Assembly (NCBI RefSeq): GCF_037975245.1
Contig: NC_092568.1
Location: forward strand, 4,599,001 to 4,663,000
Origin: Apostichopus japonicus
Lineage: Eukaryota; Echinodermata; Holothuroidea; Aspidochirotida; Stichopodidae
Length of the DNA stretch: 64,000 bases
Direction of reading: 5' to 3'
Part shown: piece after piece, positions 34,560 through 45,207 of the stretch
Layout: each line of letters begins with the position of its first letter
How positions within the stretch are numbered: the first letter of the stretch is position 1
Position numbers and translations under genes: made by a program
Notes under the pieces: generated by a model
What the model was told of the DNA's origin: nothing
Seen by the model: only the letters and a program-made list of their open reading frames with translations
The model's database searches: none

Positions 34560-36160
34560 TTGATAATTTGACAATCAACCTCAAAAAGCTGCTTTAACAT
34601 ATATCAGTGATGGACTTTGCTCCTTCACATGATATTTATGCAGTGTAAGAAAATGAAAAGTTGATGACCAGTGCAATGTACAAGTCCTAACAGAAATTGG
34701 AAAAGCAAATGTACTTAAATGCCTATTATTCTTAATTTTCTTGCAATGATAAAATATCTGGTAAAACTTCATTTGATTTCAAGAATTAACATGACATTTA
34801 TTGGGAGGATTAACTGGTAAAAGGACTGCTAAGCATTGACAAGTTATAATTAACCTTCATCTCAATTAAGTCTTAATCCGTAGTAAACAAAGCAATAACG
34901 GCGGACCATTCAAGTTACTTCCTGTTTGATTCAGTCTTAGACAGCAGATTTACACCATATAGTTTAAAGTGGTCCATTGTAGTGTGAACTAATATCCTGC
35001 CACACCCACTCACCCCCTAGCTGGATCCGCCCCTGATATAGTGACAATGTTTATGCATTAAATGGAAACTTAACAATTTCAGGCATTATACTGTATGCAA
35101 CTGTCATTAGACATATATCAGAGACATGTAAATCAAGTCAAGGATCCTATACAACTGATAATTTGGTGAGGAACTGAATTATGTAAACATACACATTAGC
35201 AAAGTGGCAGAAGATATACTTCAGTATGCTATAGGCCTCTACCAAATTTATTTCTTGCTTTCCCTATTGTTCAAGTGTTTATATTTTCAAGCACTCAAAA
35301 AAAATATGTTACAAACATTCAAATGCTAAAATCCACAAGTTATCCTAACAACTTACATTTAATGATTAGCATATCACATAGGTTTGCTATGTCTTGTTTT
35401 TTGCATAAAAGGCAAAAAATAACCAGTTAGCAGCTTTTAATGAAACCCTTGCATACAGTACTTGCAAATATAAAATATAGCTCAAAGCATTCCCTAAATT
35501 ATCGGGGTACTAATTATGGCTAACCTCAAAGTAGAACTAAGTTAAGCTGGGAGGCACTTTATTGCAAAACACAGAATGGAATATTTTAACCATACTGAAG
35601 TACATTTAAAGCGATTTGAAAGAACAAAATGTAAAACGTGGAAAGTTTCTTATATACTTATTCAGTTAATTTTCATTTATTTGCTTTTCATTGTTTTAAT
35701 TGCTATTTTTATTTATTATTATCATTTTATTTATTTATTTAATTATTTGTTATTATTTATTACTATTTTTTTTTGGGGGGGGGCAGGTTGTCTGAACCCC
35801 AAGAATCCCCTGTTTGTACAGGTATGTTATGTACTGTCTCATGTAGTATTTTGAAACAACTGAATAATAACAATGATTAAACACTACTCCAATCCTTGAA
35901 GAAACTTTATCAATTAAGAAGGAATTGGATCAATGAATCAATTTTGTTGTTGATACTACCTTTACCAAATCCTGCACCCATAGTTCTGAAGGTTATTTTT
36001 CCATTTTGAAGAAGATTACTGATAGCTTTACAAATGATTTGTAAATTATTAACTACAGGAAAAAAGTTAAAAACTCATACAGTTGTAATTCTTCCCTCCT
36101 ATAAGGATAACACTATTCATACTGCTTTGCAGTTCACATAGACCCTGTATACTTTCCAAC
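34560..36160. other. Non-coding AT-rich stretch with simple repeats
   Basis: A single hAT terminus GCTGGATCCGCCCCTG ends at about 35034 with no partner found. (TTTA/TTA)n simple repeat at about 35680-35772 runs into G8. Confidence 0.5.
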
Positions 36161-36169
36161 TGATTTAAT

Positions 36170-36660
36170 CCAAAATACTGCGCCCCCCCCCCCCAAGGTC
36201 CACATCTCTGCAAATACTAAATTCAAATGATTCAATTAGCAATGGGAAATGACCAATAAACATTGCAACATCTTACATCAAGGGCCTTATAAAATCCAAA
36301 ACATTCCAAAAGGGGAGGTGGACACCCTACCCCCCCCCCCTTGGACCACTCCCCCAAGTTTCCCTACCTGCAGATATTAACTTCAAATATGCAATGACTT
36401 GTACTGAGAGAGAACCAGTAAATATTGCATCTAATTGCTACAAAAATTCCAAACATTTCTTAAAGGGGAAAGGGGGAACCCTTTGTCCACTACCCCCCCC
36501 CCCCTGGCCCCACTCTCAGACACCAAATTTTACTACCAACAGCTTCCCAAATGACCCACTTAAGCAACAAAGACATCTCTTCAACCCTTTCCATGTAATT
36601 TACCATGAAGGTATCCCATTTCTAGTTACTAAATCAACTGTAATTATAATTTTTCTACAG
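36170..36660 (+). repeat. Degenerate ~125-bp tandem repeats
   Basis: Three units with 'accaataaacattgcaac', 'ttataaaatccaaaacattcc' and C-runs; related to the array at 7737-8220. Confidence 0.55.
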
Positions 36661-36669
36661 TAGGGTGTG

Positions 36670-39090
36670 ATTATATAACTTCTCTGTATGTGTGGATATA
36701 TTATGACTTTTACCTCTCCCTGACTTCTGTAGCTCTCACCTCCCCCATTTATTTTGGTTTCTAACTAGGCCATACACAACAGTCAGTCTCATCATCTATA
36801 GCGTCCACCCCCCCCCCCACCTGGAAAAATATGTACGCCCCAGTAGGAAAACTACATGAAAAAATTGTAAGCATTGCTTGACAGAGCTGGGAATTAAACT
36901 GATACCTCATTTTCTACTTCCCATACCAATATTTTTAAATTCAGTTTGTCATACAATTTTGTTGCTATAAAATAATGTACAGATTTACTACATGCTAGTG
37001 AGTTCATTCTAAAATCCTGCATATTGGTGAAATGTGAAACCTATAACACCAACATCTATCTTGATCACATTTTCTATTGCATAAACATTTGTACTTTGTC
37101 AATCAATTTCAACATATCCACTCTGGAACATGTTGAAAAAGTGTAATTAAATTCTACAAGTTGCATATGAAATTGTGTGAGTAGATTAATAAATTGTAAA
37201 GGTCCATTCCCAAATGTTGTTTATGACAAATAGCACTCAGTTATTCAGCAGAATGTACTAAGACACTTTTCAATTTTAAGCTGATGTTTTGCTTTGATAT
37301 GTCACAATAATAGAGCATTTTTGTGCAATTCAGAATACTCAATCTTCTAGCCTTTTTAGGTATGTTCATTTAAGCTATGCTCAATGTCATGAATGCATTT
37401 TTAATGAATTAAGTGCTGAAGTCAACTCCTCAGTGTAGTTCTCATTGGTAATGTTACCTTCTGTATTATAAACTTCTTTACACTGCCCAAAATCTTTTGC
37501 CTTCATATCAACACTAAATCAACCTAGTATTAAATGCAGCATTTTTCCTTCACAGATTTTGTGTGACCTTGCAAACTGGAGGCAATACAGTAATATTATG
37601 AATTTTATTCAATTAGTCAATGTATAGATAAACTTAGACATCCAAAAGTTGAAAGCTTGAAAAATCCATAGATATGGTATGTATAGCTTTCTGAATATAG
37701 CACACTGTTACTTATGAGCAATTGTTTCAAAACCCATTTTACAAGGTGTTAAATGGTTGAGAAATGCACCTAAAATCTGAACACACAAAGTCCCTGTACC
37801 CTCCCGCAAAAGCCTTTCAAATGGTTTGACTATACACCACTCAAATGCCACCACTCTTGGCAAAACATTTTCAGGTGAATTCATGTCCATACTACTTGAT
37901 TATTTGTGCATGCATCAATAACAATTAAAGGTGACTTACCAGAGTATATCTATAGCCAATTGTGGGTAGTCAGCCATTCATAATTGATGACCAATGGAAT
38001 TCTCAGTTTGTAACAAATTTCTGCCACAGCTGTGTAATACAAACAAACATTTTTCAATGCAATATCCTTAACTATATTCTCAGTGATGTACATACAAAAT
38101 TATATTCCAATGATGCATACAGTTTTTGTAATAATGCAAGACCCCTAAATGTTAAGTCCTTTGCCTACTGTAACAAATTACTGAAGTATTATACTAAATA
38201 AACAATAATAGTTTGCTGTTACTGGCTTGGTGATCAATGGTTTTCCCTGCTTAATGAAACATACTTGAGTTAATAAAGCAAACTATTGTTTTATGCAATA
38301 TTGTGCTCTGTACTTCTTCAAACAAAATATTCAAGTTAAGTAGCCAGACATATGAAAAAGAATTGGTAATTACTTGATGAAGAGATTCTTGGCCCCACAA
38401 AATTAACCATTTGGAGGTAAGAAAATATGAATTACTTAAAATGATAAATTGATGAATCTCTGCAAATCATTGGAGCTCCCTATTAATCAAAGTGCCTACT
38501 TCGCCAAAGTGTTCAATAGGCCTTATTACATACTTAATAAAGATAAGAGGAACACTCACCATCACAGATTCAAAATGATCCCATACTTTCTTGTATATTT
38601 TTCGTGGCAGTTCCATGCAATTAGTGTACAAATTACACTAATCTTTTCCTCAATTACCAGTGCCCGGGGTTTTCGAGTTACGATTTGTATTGAAGAACCG
38701 ATGTATTTATAAATGCCTTAGTTAAAGCCTACATTCTGGAAATTTAATTGATTATATTTGCAAGCTATGTTACTAGTTACAAATAAATCATGACCAGTTG
38801 TATCATTGTTGAATGTGTATCATTCGTTTACCAACCTAAGCCAAGTGCAGACATGATGCAGGCCTACATATGGCGAGGACAAAAAAGTGTTGAAAATACC
38901 ACACTAGTGTCTAGGATATACATCAAATGTAACTTGTTACAGTAATGACATTACTTCTATCTCTTTACTGCACACCAATGCCAGTTCTCACCAATTACCG
39001 ATTCAGGATAAACATTTTTTCTCTGCTGTATGGATCTATCAAACAATGACTTTTGGAAAGCACTTTATATAAAGTTGCTAAAGAAGTTAT
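36670..39090. other. Stretch without recognised genes
   Basis: AT-rich, with short unconvincing frames (for example 37962-38201). No repeat was paired. Confidence 0.45.
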
Positions 39091-39097
39091 AACACTT

Positions 39098-39196
39098 TGC
39101 GTTGTAACTTGAAATTTTACCAGATCACTCTAGGCATGGTAGAGCATAGGTGCTAAGGTTGTGGGGAGACAGGTAAGCAAGGATGCAGAGTAAATA
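39098..39196 (+). mobile_element. Decayed solo DIRS terminus
   Basis: About 100 bp aligns with 16020-16120: 'ttttacca', then 'ctaggca.ggtaga', then GTGCTAAGGTTGTGGGGAGA, CAGGTAAGC and AGTAAAT. No DIRS coding sequence lies nearby. Divergence is concentrated in the inner part. Confidence 0.65.
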
Positions 39197-39423
39197 CATC
39201 CTTTTCCCTCTGTCATTATTCCAACAGCACAATTTCTACACTGCATTGAAAGCAATAGTTTGGGGCAGATTAGAACTGCACAAGGCAAAATGGTGGCAGT
39301 AATTAAGAACCTGCCCAAGTTCAGTCAAGCGTGAAGGTCAATTGTATGGAGGTGTGTGAACAGGCATTAACAAAGAGGGGTTGTCAGAGAGATGTTTCAG
39401 CCTGATAGTTGCATTGAAAATGT

Positions 39424-39520
39424 ACAGTGTCCTTACGGGGTACTGAATTTGTTCCCCGTAAGGAATGTGTACCCTGTAAGTAATGCTGAAACTCGTATAG
39501 TACCCCATAAGGTATCAAAC
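39424..39520 (+). repeat. CCTTACGGGG/CCCCGTAAGG hairpin and related repeats
   Basis: CCTTACGGGG and CCCCGTAAGG face each other across ~13 bp. Two further variants ('taccctgtaag', 'taccccataagg') follow at ~30-bp spacing. Confidence 0.5.
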
Positions 39521-39800
39521 TTGAACACATTCAAACACACATATAATATATGCATGAGTCATGACTTAGAGCTCCCCTATAAAATCTGTTACAGAAAGAT
39601 GCAACTGGTATTAAATTAACTGAATTGCTTTTTACCCACAATGTTTTATTCTCTTTTCCACCTCATTAATCAATTTTCACCCAAGCCTGAAAAAACATAC
39701 AAAGCCACTCCAAAACACAATGCAGTGTTTACAGATAATGCCATAATAACTAAGTGTTGGGAATAATTACGAAAGACAGCTATCGATGGAGGCTTTGTAG

Positions 39801-40397
39801 GGGTGTTACTAAAACGAATGACAATTGCGTTACACATAACGAATGACAATATGTTTTGCACACTAAAAAATTGCGTTGACTAAAACGAATGACAGTAATG
39901 ACAGCACAGACATTTGCTTCAAGCGGACATCATAGTTCAGACTTCGTGGGTATCTAGATCTAGTAATGTACGGACAAGATAAAAACGCACCTTATAGTAA
40001 GCGAAATTGTAAGTTTGATTTTAAAAAGTAAATTTAACGTCATTTTTACGATATTAATTGTTAGAAACTACCAATACTATAATCTTGAAAAGGCTTCAGT
40101 TATCTTTCTATATAAATCTACAGAGGTAAAAAGCACAGCACTCAAACGCATTCTCACACAAAAACTTTCCCTGTGGTTTCTATCCGTAAATTACAACCCT
40201 GCCTGCAACCCCGTAACATGCGATTTTCCTCAAATCATTTTTGCGCATAAAACCAATAACCGCATTTACTCCACTCCGTTAATCATTCTATCTCCACTCA
40301 ACACTGTCCTTCGTTGTCATTCGCTGTCATTCGCAAATGATAATTAACCCTGTACAAAGTCAATTGTCATTCGCTGTCATTCGTTTTAGTTTGTCCC
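39801..40397. mobile_element. Foldback element FB-d
   Basis: The left arm repeats AACGAATGACA (three times, two preceded by ACTAAAACG). The right arm has at least five reverse copies TGTCATTCG ending in CGTTTTAGT. The tips are GGGTGTTACTAAAACG and, on the complementary strand, GGGACAAACTAAAACG. CTTTGTAG flanks both ends (39793-39800 and 40398-40405). The interior has a 110-codon frame (40015-40347) with no motif I recognise. Confidence 0.75.
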
Positions 40398-40491
40398 CTT
40401 TGTAGTGTTTACAGAATCATACCCGGGTTACCGGGTATGAATGCGAACAGTTTTTATAAGCTGCCATGAAAAATAATGTATGTAGGCCTAT

Positions 40492-40615
40492 ATATATATA
40501 GCTATATATATGTATATATATATATGCAGCATTATATATGTATATATATATAGCTATATATATATGTGTATATATATATATAGATATATACATATATATA
40601 GCTTTATATATACAT
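40492..40615. repeat. TA-rich microsatellite
   Basis: Interrupted (TA)n with AGCTATATATATG palindromes; could form cruciforms. Confidence 0.85.
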
Positions 40616-40639
40616 ACATTATTTTTATATAAGTTTCAA

Positions 40640-41630
40640 ACTTGTTGTAGGCCTATCAGTCAGACACTGTGTATGCATATTGTGTGTGTTAGATGGAACA
40701 TGTATCTGTGCTTGTTGCATAGACAAATGAGCCATTTTGGACAGCTCATGTGTGGTACAAATCCATCATTCATGTACAGAAACCACAAAATTCCTGTCGA
40801 CTGACTTAACTCACGATCTATAATAATTTAAAATAGGGAGGAATATAAGAGTTGTAACAAATTATGACCCATTTGATATGACATTTAATATAACATTTGA
40901 CATGGTGTCCCCCTTCTGAAAAAGTGTGGGGGGAAGAAACAAGTCTCCCAAGATTGACTCCCATGCCCCCAATTCTTCTGCTTTCCCTTCCCTCCAAACC
41001 ACTTCCCTCCTGCCAACCGACACCCTCCATCCAACATTACCCCTCCAAAACCCCCTTCCCATCACTCTTACCATTTCAGATTGGCAGGATGGTTATCAAG
41101 CAAACTAACATTTTCACTATGAAAAGTTGACCTAATTCATTATTCCATAATTGCCTTCTTTCAAAAAGCGTGTTCTGGACACTTATTCATACCTGTTTTC
41201 ATCACACACAGTATACTTATGAAAGCTTTTCAAAGCAGTATACCCTAGCTACAGGGGGTGGATGGGGAAAAAAGGGGTGGATGGGGAAAACAGGGGGTTG
41301 AATGAAGGATGATGGGAGCCCTGAGGTTCCTAGGTTACCTCAATATTTGTCTGGCTCCCAAAGAATATTGTCAGAATAACGTTTTCTCATTTGTTGGGTT
41401 TTTATTTACAAACTTTTTGAGGTATAAAAATGATGATATATAGCATTGAGGTGTCATTGATATCCAGTTTGTTACATAATGTGGACGGAAATGAAGAATA
41501 ATAAACTATACACAACTTTCATGATAATTAGTTACCGCACAGCTCTGTTATGTCAGAATTGATGGAGTTCTCTGGTTCCGATTAACCAAACATTACCTAT
41601 AGGTCTTCTACAAAATTATTTGTTGGAACC
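40640..41630. other. Stretch without recognised genes
   Basis: A CT/C-rich strand bias at 40905-41075 and a small GGGGTGGATGGGGAAAA duplication at 41256-41300. No gene seen. Confidence 0.45.
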
Positions 41631-41639
41631 TGGAGATCA

Positions 41640-42270
41640 GGTTTAAGAATCTTTCTGATTTACAGGATTTGGACTAGAGCAGAAATGAAGAATCTTGGTT
41701 GTTTGGTATCAGACAAACAGATATTTCAAGAGATGACAGCAATCTGCTGTGATTTAAAATAAAGGAACTGGACTAGAGAAGAACTGATTGCATCTACTTT
41801 ATCAAATCTGTTGAGGTTCGCATTAATGGACCTGGACTGCAGCAGAGGTTACCAGATCGACCAATCAATGACCGTACAAAGCGATTTGCATTTCCATCAC
41901 ACCGTTTTTGGACCTGGACCGCAGTACACTGATAGAAGTCTGCTTTGCATCAGACACACAAGAATGTCCAGGAATCACCTGACATTCGAATCTGCTAGTA
42001 AGTCACATAAATGAGTAGTAGAGGATACAGATCAATCCACTGAATGTCAGGTAAAAAGAGATTGGATGTTTTTATTTCATGTTGGACCTGGACTACAGTA
42101 GGCAGATGGAACAGTCTGCTCTGGATCAGAGTACATAATGTAATAATAATCCAGAGATCACACAACTCTCAAATCTGCTGAGGTTTCTCTCAAAGAACTC
42201 TCAAATCTGTTCAAGTTTTACATCAATGGTCCAGGACTACAGTAGAGCTGATGGACTTGTTTGCTGAGGA
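41640..42270 (+). repeat. Degenerate repeat region (GGACCTGGACTACAGTAG motif)
   Basis: Motif copies at about 41668, 41769, 41829, 41909, 42086 and 42229, with 'tcaaatctgctgaggtt' blocks between them. Old and diverged; could be a tandem array or an internally repetitive element. Confidence 0.5.
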
Positions 42271-43200
42271 CTGGACCAATGTTTCTGCAAAGGAAAGATG
42301 GAGACTTGTTTGTGGTTGTAGTAATATCTCACTCCAAGAAGTAGGGGATATTTCAAGACATGTCCTCCCCCTTCCAAGAAGGAGGACCATTTATATCGAA
42401 CCTAAAGACACCAAATGAGATGTACAGTATATCTTCCAAATATCCAGGCTTTTTGAGTTGCCATTTAGGATTTTTTTCTAATAATGTAACATAGTAAAAG
42501 TGATATAGTCGTTTATAGCCATATTTTTCTTACTTCTTATACACCCAACAGGATGATGCTATGGTGTCATCTTCAAAAGAGCACCGTGGGAAGAGTATGC
42601 ATAGTGGGGATGGGGTTGGAAGAAGATTTTGGAAATAGCAATAAAGAAAGTTTTGCAAAACTTTTTTGAACAGGAAAATGGTAAAATGCGAAAAGGTATT
42701 CTTACTTACCAAATTTGTCATAATACAAGAAGTTGAAACCATAGACCTCATAAGAGCTTATTATTTAGTCATTCCCCTCCCCCCCACCCCTTCTCTGCAG
42801 GGGATAATTTACAGTTAACTTTTTGTGTACCAGTTTTGATGTTTCCCATCAAATACTGGAACAGCCATAGTTATGAACACAAATACTGACATACATATTT
42901 ACATCTTTGTAGCAATTTAAGTGACTTTTGTATAGAATTTTGCTCTGCTATTTCTATAGCAGATAAATCATTGATTAAGCCCAGGCACCTGTTGTCCTGG
43001 TACAATCTACAAGCAGCTGGTTTGGTGTATGCTGCTTCTTGGAAGTAATATTCTCATAGTTTTCGAATCATATAACAAGTTAATAAAGACATTTAAACGG
43101 TAAGAATAACCTAACCGTACAGTGTGCTGCTGACTTAACATAGCGCAAATCTTTGGTCTGCATATATGATCATGAATATAGGAAGTATGGAATTCTTTAC

Positions 43201-45207
43201 CTCTCTAATTTACCATATTTCACTTTAGCCAGGAGTTTCTCTTTGTCAGCTGGTAATGCACAAACGTTGTAGGCATCAAACAAGCTCCAGAGAAAAATGG
43301 AGAGGAATAAACAAAATAAGTAAATGTTGTATATCTAGTTGTCAGTAGGATACGTAATTAAGTCTTTGTGGTACGAAAATGCCCAAACTGAACATTTATC
43401 AGAACAATTTACACTTCCACAAACCTGATGCAGACTTCCAATGCATCTTTCTTTTATATTTCTACTCTTTTAAGAATAAGGAAATGTAGCTTCTAGTTGT
43501 AGGAAACATTTTCGAAACAAAACATCATTTTCACAGAAATTAATTTTACTATATATCCTCTCATACTCACAGAGACACAAAATCTTACAACGATGATAAA
43601 AAAAAAAACGGTCTCAGAGTCCTATGGAGTTGTTCTCAACTTCTAATGTTTTAAGAATAAGGAAACTAATCCTCTCATTGTAAGAAACATATTGAAACAA
43701 AAAAAATGTTATTTAGGACCGTTCACCTGGAATGTTCTCCCAGACTCGATCAAAAATTCTTCTTCCCTACTAAGCTTTAATAGAAACTACAAATCCTACT
43801 TGCTATCTGATTATATTTAATTTACATTTTGATATTGTTATCCAGCCATACGTTTCCACCTTTCTTCCTGTTTATTGTTTTGTCCTTTATTCTGTTTAAT
43901 CGTATTGTTCCTTTCCAGTCTTGAGCATGTTTTCATTTTCTCTATAAATGGGATTCACATCCCACAAGCTTTTAGTAGCTTCCTTGTGTAATCCAGGGAT
44001 GAGACTGAGCCGGGGAAAAAAATCTGAAATTTATCGATAGCCGTCCTGGGGAGGGGTTTAAGGGGAGGGGGTGTCCCCCTCCCCTTTAGAAATTTTTTGT
44101 CAGGTAAGGAGGGCTTAGATGCAAAATGGTGGACTCTAGATGGAATCTATCACATCACGTAATTTGCCAAAAAAGTGTGGAATTTCTGCTTGTATAATTT
44201 ATCCATTAGCTTTTTTGAACCAAAAAAAGGCTTTTTTTGCTTGCTTTGTGCTACTTGATTCCACCACTGGTCAAATTCGGTGTTCCTTCCCTTCACAGTC
44301 CAGCATATTCGGCAAAAAAAAAAAAAAAAAAAAATTAAATCAAAAAATAATAAAAAACGCGAATTACGAGAAAAAACGTGAAAATGAGAAGAAAAAAAAT
44401 CGGAAATCCGCGTTTCCGCGGAAGAGTCTCATGCCTGGTAATCCCCTCAACCATTTATCATGTTTTAACTCTCTTGTCTGAACACATCACTGTAAATTGT
44501 TTGAATATTTGTAGGTTGAAATAAAGTTGAATTGAAATTTTCAGGTACATTTATTTTATGATGGACTCTCTAACGTTCACAGAGCAACACAAAGTTACAA
44601 CATTGATAAACACCTGACTTGGATTCCTATGCATGATTCTTTATTTCCTTTGTTTGAAGAATACAAAAGTTAAGCCTCTCATTGTACGAAACATTCATCA
44701 AGGACCTAATCAGCTAATATCTAATCATCCTTGAGCTTAGACTGTCACTCATCGCTTCTTGTTTTTAATACGAATTGTTAACATTCTCACCACGCTGGAG
44801 TTTTGTAGATGGTTGTGATTGCCAACGCTTTCTCAGCACTCATGCCACTGATCTGTAGTAACTGCTTGGCAAATGTCTCGTTTATGCTGCTTTCCTGTAT
44901 AAACAAGTCAAGATAATTTCAATTATTAGTTTAACTATATGCAAAATGAGTTTCATCCCCTTTGTTTGTTTTTTGCCAAATCAACCTACATTGTAGTTCT
45001 GAAGAAAATAGGTTCACTTGGATACATGGCCTTGGCCTAAAAATTGCACGATATAGAGAAATACTAGTAAACTTTACGTACCTTATTTTTCACAGATTTT
45101 TCATTAAATTCTTTAAAAGTCATTAACTGGTGAGTTGCCTCAGCCAGACAGAATGGCTGACGAATCCTGTCGAGACCGTCCTTTTCGTAGGCAATCAGAG
45201 TCTTGGG
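43201..45207 (-). CDS. mus81: mus81 exons 14-16: C-terminal HhH region
   Basis: Exon 14 ([32 protein letters not shown]) and exon 15 ([20 protein letters not shown]) lead into the tandem HhH that binds DNA and pairs with EME1. Exon 16 encodes [20 protein letters not shown] and VKYGKLER, ending with an AG|GTAAAG donor. About 20 further residues would be expected from a last exon, which I could not find down to about 39000. Confidence 0.88.

Larger units (their letters stand above)
43440..44700 (+). repeat. Diverged ~150-bp direct repeats in mus81 intron 15
   Basis: Copies near 43440, 43570 and 44560 share 'cacagagacacaaa.ttacaac', 'taagaataaggaaa' and 'ctctcattgtaagaaacat'. A LINE end has inserted among them. 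Confidence 0.5.
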
